The notes beneath the pieces were generated by a model, which made no database searches, was not told where the DNA came from, and worked only from the letters and a program-made list of their open reading frames with translations. This document shows positions 60,558-64,000 of a stretch of DNA of 64,000 bases, piece after piece. Numbering within the stretch: position 1 is the stretch's first letter; every line of letters begins with the position of its first letter. This DNA comes from Cohnella zeiphila (GTDB lineage: Bacteria; Bacillota; Bacilli; Paenibacillales; Paenibacillaceae): assembly GCF_014212055.1 (NCBI RefSeq), contig NZ_JACJVO010000017.1, forward strand, positions 1-64,000, in the 5' to 3' direction. The translations under genes and the position numbers were made by a program.

Positions 60558-61784
60558 ATGAACGCCCACAACATAATCGAAGATACGGCGCGTGATGCTT
60601 ACGGAAGGTTAATTTCCTATCTAACCCTAAAATGGAGAAGTATTGAATCTGTAGAGGATGCGCTCTCGGATGCTTTTGTAGCCGCATTAGAATCGTGGCC
60701 GAAGGCCGGTATCCCAGATAAACCGGAATCCTGGCTGCTTGCGGTAGCCAGACGGAGGCTTATTGACCGCGCCCGCCGTGAACGTGTTTCCGAACGAGCA
60801 ATGTCGGCGTTGATCGCCCTGTCGGAACAGTCTGAGCAAAAGTCGTCCGCTGGCACTGCATTTCCCGATGAACGATTAAATATGCTGTTTCTTTGTACAC
60901 ATCCGGCAATCGATCCGTCGATACGAACACCGCTTATGCTTCAGACCGTGCTCGGAATGGATGCCTCTCGCATTGCGTCCGCATTCGTTGTAAAACCATC
61001 TACGATGGGGCAAAGGCTTACTCGTGCTAAAGCAAAAATCCGCACCGAACGCCTTACGTTCGCAATGCCCGATGCCGAGGAATTGCCCCATCGCTTAGAT
61101 GCCGTTCTTGAAGCCATTTATGCGGTATACGGCAGCGGTTGGGACGATTATACAGGTGTAGATCCTCGTAGGAAGGGATTGGTCCACGAGGCCATTTATC
61201 TGGGCAAGCTTCTTGCGAACTATTTGCCTGGCGAACCTGAGGTTCAAGGACTTCTTGCTCTAATGCTGCATTGTGAAGCCAGGCGAGAAGCCCGGATTGA
61301 TGCATCGGGAAGTTATATTCCCCTGTCCGAACAGGATACTTCACGATGGTCGACTCAAATGATCAAGGAGGCGGAACATTGTCTTCGAGCAGCATCGCAT
61401 TCAAACAGGATCGGGCGATTCCAGTTGCTCGCAGCCATACAATCGATGCACGCCCAGCGAGCGCGCACAGGGTCCATCGAATGGAAAGGAATCGCCTTGC
61501 TCTATGAAGGGCTTGCCAAACTTAGTCCTACTATTGGAGTACTGGTCGGGCGAGCAGCTGCGGTTGCAGAGGGATATGGAATGGAACGGGGCTTTGCGTT
61601 GCTTGAAGCTATGCCTTGCGATAAAATCATGAATTATCAGCCTTACTGGGCTCTTAAAGCCTATTTGCACATGCAATTGGGGAGACAGGAGGAAGCCCGT
61701 TCGGCTTATAGTCGTGCCATCGGACTCTGTGAGGATCCGTCCATTCGGCAATTTTTATATCAACAAGCGAATCGAATCACGTGA
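60558..61784 (+). CDS. ECF42-type RNA polymerase sigma factor with C-terminal extension
   Basis: This 408-residue ECF sigma factor has region 2 (VEDALSDAFVAALESWP, PESWLLAVARRRLIDRARR) and region 4 (LQTVLGMDASRIASAFVVKPSTMGQRLTRAKAKI). It then has a long helical DUF6596/TPR-like extension (EAIYLGKLLANYLPGEPEVQGLLALMLHCEARREARIDASG) as in ECF42. No anti-sigma gene is present; in this group the extension is thought to set activity. It sits between two DGPF genes and before a DinB gene, the usual ECF42 neighbourhood. Confidence 0.92.
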   Translation: MNAHNIIEDTARDAYGRLISYLTLKWRSIESVEDALSDAFVAALESWPKAGIPDKPESWLLAVARRRLIDRARRERVSERAMSALIALSEQSEQKSSAGTAFPDERLNMLFLCTHPAIDPSIRTPLMLQTVLGMDASRIASAFVVKPSTMGQRLTRAKAKIRTERLTFAMPDAEELPHRLDAVLEAIYAVYGSGWDDYTGVDPRRKGLVHEAIYLGKLLANYLPGEPEVQGLLALMLHCEARREARIDASGSYIPLSEQDTSRWSTQMIKEAEHCLRAASHSNRIGRFQLLAAIQSMHAQRARTGSIEWKGIALLYEGLAKLSPTIGVLVGRAAAVAEGYGMERGFALLEAMPCDKIMNYQPYWALKAYLHMQLGRQEEARSAYSRAIGLCEDPSIRQFLYQQANRIT

Positions 61785-61853
61785 CAAGCTGCTTTCTTCA
61801 TGCCAATAAATATTTTCGGATGATGTCGAAAAACTTTGAGAGGAGAACCAAAC

Positions 61854-62201
61854 ATGCACTACACGCTGCTATTCCATGGAAGCCCTGAGGAGTTCTCGCT
61901 TCGAACCGATCCATTACGGCAGGAGGAGTATTCGGCAAGCTGGATCCATTATGAAAAAGTTTTGCGTGATTCCGGCATTTTTGTGAGCGGCGCCTGCCTC
62001 TATGCTCCGGAGACCGCTACCACCCTAAGGAGACGCGAAGGCGAAATGCTCGTGCAAGATGGGCCAATCAGCGAGACGAAGGAGCAGCTTGGCGGATTCT
62101 TTATCATCGATGTTCCGGATCTTGACACTGCGCTAGAGTGGGCATCCCGTTGCCCCAGCAATGCGGTTGAAGTACGGCCAAATCTACCACAGATGAAGTG
62201 A
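61854..62201 (+). CDS. DGPF/YCII-related protein, second copy
   Basis: This 115-residue paralogue of the protein at 60203 shows MHYTLLFHGSPEEF, VSGACLYAPETATTL and QDGPISETKEQLGGFFIIDV. The name motif reads DGPI here instead of DGPF, so the two copies may have diverged in function. GAGAGGAG precedes the ATG. It follows the sigma gene after 69 bases and likely belongs to the same operon or has an ECF-dependent promoter. Confidence 0.87.
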   Translation: MHYTLLFHGSPEEFSLRTDPLRQEEYSASWIHYEKVLRDSGIFVSGACLYAPETATTLRRREGEMLVQDGPISETKEQLGGFFIIDVPDLDTALEWASRCPSNAVEVRPNLPQMK

Positions 62202-62311
62202 CAAGATGGCATGAATACTCTACTTGCTGTTGAATCGACGGCTCTTGATTCCTACGGGACAGCGACTCACCCGCGTAGCAGTTATCCTTACCTTTTAAGG
62301 AGAGATGGAAG

Positions 62312-62809
62312 ATGTACTCGACTTTACAACAAGCGGTTCAAGATTTGCAAGCAGAAAGCGCAATGACGCTGAAAGTTCTGGACGCGCTGACGGACGCATC
62401 GCTAGCGCAGCCGATCGTGGAGGGACACCGCACGCTTGGCCAGCTGGCTTGGCATTTGGCGACATCGTTCCAGAGCATATTGGGGCAAGCCGGCTTGCAG
62501 TTCGACGCGCCGACGAGCAAATCCGAAGCCCCCGCCACCGCCGAAGGCATTGCAGAAAGTTACCGAACTGCGAGCGAAGCGGCAATCGCGGCCATTCAGG
62601 CCCAGTGGACGGATGCTACGCTGCAGGAACAACGCCTGATGTTCGGCATGTTCGACTGGTCCGTATCCGAGACTATTGCTCGCTTTATCCGCCACCAGGC
62701 GCATCACCGCGGCCAACTGATGGTGCTGATGCGCCAAGCGGGCTTGGCCGTGCCAGGCGTTTACGGACCGAGCAAAGAGGAAATGGAAGCCATGAGCGCC
62801 TCCCGCTGA
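62312..62809 (+). CDS. DinB-family protein
   Basis: This 165-residue four-helix DinB protein has a complete-looking metal site: a histidine in LGQLAWHLATS and two in the last helix, RHQAHHRGQLMVLMRQAG. AAGGAGAG precedes the ATG. DinB genes are common in ECF42 clusters, and this one follows the second DGPF gene on the same strand. It may be a thiol-dependent detoxification enzyme, by family analogy only. Confidence 0.88.
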   Translation: MYSTLQQAVQDLQAESAMTLKVLDALTDASLAQPIVEGHRTLGQLAWHLATSFQSILGQAGLQFDAPTSKSEAPATAEGIAESYRTASEAAIAAIQAQWTDATLQEQRLMFGMFDWSVSETIARFIRHQAHHRGQLMVLMRQAGLAVPGVYGPSKEEMEAMSASR

Positions 62810-62901
62810 CCGGAACGGCGCCGTATCCGCAGGACGGCAAGGAGGGAGACGCGAACGTCTGCCTCTTTGCTGTCCTAGGAGTCTATCCGATGAATTTAAG
62901 T

Positions 62902-63510
62902 TTATTTAAAAACTTTTATACGTTCTTGTACCGGATTGAATTTCTTTTCGCCTGCTGCGGCAGACGGTTTACCGAACGGCATTTGGGCAATCAGTTTCCA
63001 GCTTTCAGGTAACTTCCACTCTGCTTTTACCCGTTCATCAATCAATGGATTGTAATGCTGCAGGTTTACGCCCAGCCCTTCGGCCTCCAGTGCCATCCAG
63101 ATCACCAATTGGTGCATTCCATTTGTTTGCTGCGACCAAATCGGGAAATGTTCTTGGTAAGACGGATATTGTTTCATAAAAATATCGACAACCGACTGAT
63201 CTTCAAAGAATAGCACGGTACCGTATCCGTTCCGAAATCCGTTCATTTTTTCCTGAGTAGAAGAGAATTGTTCGGAAGAAACTTTTGCTTTGAGAACTTC
63301 GGCCGTAATATCCCATAACTTGTTATGTTGTTCACCCAAGAGCAGAACAACGCGGGTAGTTTGATTGTTAAACGCCGAAGGTGTATGTTTAACGGTTTCC
63401 TCGATTATTTCTTGGATTCTTTGATCCGAAATCGGTGATTCTTTGCTAATTCCATAAATGGAGCGCCGTTCGCGCAGTGCAGTGAATAAATCTTTCTCCA
63501 AGGTTTCCAT
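62902..63510 (-). CDS. Nitroreductase-family protein (fatty-acid repression HY1-like)
   Basis: This 202-residue FMN-binding fold shows ALRERRSIYGISKESPISD, TPSAFNNQTTRVVLLLG and LVIWMALEAEGLGVNLQHYNP. These resemble the nitroreductase-like group including YdgI/Frm2 proteins. The start at 63510 follows TAAGGAGTGG; a short upstream extension is possible. It probably reduces quinones or nitro compounds. The upstream neighbour on the same strand is a zinc-type dehydrogenase. Confidence 0.86.
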   Translation of the reverse strand: METLEKDLFTALRERRSIYGISKESPISDQRIQEIIEETVKHTPSAFNNQTTRVVLLLGEQHNKLWDITAEVLKAKVSSEQFSSTQEKMNGFRNGYGTVLFFEDQSVVDIFMKQYPSYQEHFPIWSQQTNGMHQLVIWMALEAEGLGVNLQHYNPLIDERVKAEWKLPESWKLIAQMPFGKPSAAAGEKKFNPVQERIKVFK

Positions 63511-63563
63511 GATACCACTCCTTACCATTTTTTTTGATTTTCATCGACTGGAACCGGACTGTC

Positions 63564-64000
63564 TCACGGACGAACACGGATGATCGTCTTCCCCTTGACC
63601 CGTTCGGTCGGGTTGAAGGCTTCGACGGCATCGTCGAGGGTCGCGATTTTGCCGATGTTTGTCCGCAGCCGTCCGTCACGCACTCGCTGGGCGATCTCGT
63701 TCAGTTGGGCGCGATCGGACACGACAACGAAGTCGACCGCCAGGCCGTCGGCGGGCTGCGCCTCGGGCGGTCCAGCGACGGTTACCAGCATTCCTCCGGT
63801 TCGAACCAGACCCGCGGACCGCTTCCCGATGTCGCCGCCGAAGACATCGAAAACCAGATCGACGCTGCCAACGTCTTCCAACGACTCGTTCTCAAGGTCA
63901 ACGAACTCTTGTGCGCCGAAGTCGAGCGCCGTCTGACGGTGGGCAGCGCGTCCGGTGCCGATGACGTAGGCGCCGGCCTGACGTGCGAGCTGTGCCGCCA
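63564..64000 (-). CDS. Zinc-binding-type dehydrogenase/quinone oxidoreductase, C-terminal part
   Basis: The open frame continues past the right window edge, so only the last 145 residues are seen. They begin AQLARQAGAYVIGTGR and include SVDLVFDVFGGD, RTGGMLVTVAG and the final TERVKGKTIIRVRP. These match the nucleotide-binding domain of MDR-type quinone oxidoreductases. The piece is distinctly GC-rich compared with the nitroreductase next to it, suggesting a high-GC donor. Substrate unknown. Confidence 0.82.
   Translation of the reverse strand, partial: AAQLARQAGAYVIGTGRAAHRQTALDFGAQEFVDLENESLEDVGSVDLVFDVFGGDIGKRSAGLVRTGGMLVTVAGPPEAQPADGLAVDFVVVSDRAQLNEIAQRVRDGRLRTNIGKIATLDDAVEAFNPTERVKGKTIIRVRP

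Noticed and set aside
1..64000. CRISPR arrays, tRNA or rRNA genes, transposases, prophage genes
   Set aside because: I looked for regularly spaced direct repeats, cloverleaf arms, rRNA signatures and integrase/transposase motifs and saw none.

Overview
The window looks like a chromosome segment of a low- to mid-GC Gram-positive soil bacterium of the Paenibacillus group. The evidence is strong AGGAGG-type ribosome binding sites, frequent TTG and GTG starts, YesM/YesN two-component pairs beside sugar ABC transporters, LplB/YtcP-type permeases, a B. subtilis-type FdhF with a DUF1641 partner, and many stand-alone AraC, TetR, GntR and ECF regulators. The genus is an inference. No rRNA, tRNA, CRISPR array, transposase or integrase gene was recognised.

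Layout. 1-4.4 kb: the end of an ABC-2 exporter permease, a GC-rich serine hydrolase, an NHL beta-propeller and a glutathione-independent formaldehyde dehydrogenase. 4.4-5.9 kb: a small orphan ORF whose ribosome binding site lies in a hairpin, then a decayed zone with pieces of a response regulator and a TetR regulator. 5.9-7.2 kb: a membrane protein and a peroxiredoxin-like protein. 7.3-14.4 kb: a molybdenum formate dehydrogenase block (DUF1641, fdhF, moeA, fdhD, mobA, mobB). 14.7-18.6 kb: a TetR regulator with SDR/epimerase genes and a broken alcohol dehydrogenase; two promoters share the same TTTACT-17-TATAAT layout and AGTTTACTT box. 18.7-20.7 kb: a YtrA-type GntR/ABC operon with a clear operator.

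20.8-25.8 kb is an arsenic island: an ArsN1-like acetyltransferase, arsR-arsB-arsC, a Cys-rich MarR regulator, a 56-residue protein ending in CCPACC, a second ArsR, and arsM. Two kinds of palindrome mark what look like separate MarR and ArsR operators. 25.9-30.6 kb is a complete glycopeptide-resistance core, vanR-vanS-vanH-vanA-vanX, closely resembling the VanA/VanF types. Likely VanR boxes lie upstream of vanH, and a strong terminator hairpin lies between the predicted vanH promoter and the gene.

30.6-35.8 kb holds accessory regulators paired with small enzymes or a transporter. 36-43.8 kb is an AraC/YesM/YesN-controlled sugar ABC importer. 43.9-51.6 kb is a second sugar importer operon, a DUF1080 (3-keto-disaccharide hydrolase-like) gene, a LacI regulator and a UPF0303 gene, tied together by five copies of one LacI-type palindrome. 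51.9-59.4 kb has an AraC/GAPDH pair, a Crp/Fnr regulator, an unusual epimerase-peroxiredoxin fusion, a DinB-like protein, an MFS transporter and a lactonase-like propeller. 60.2-62.8 kb is an ECF42-type sigma factor flanked by two DGPF/YCII proteins and a DinB protein. The window ends with a nitroreductase and the C-terminal part of a GC-rich zinc-binding-type dehydrogenase.

The most notable content is the intrinsic-type vanRSHAX cluster directly downstream of an arsenic methylation/efflux island, the layered ars operators with the CCPACC protein, the LacI operator set, and the epimerase-peroxiredoxin fusion.
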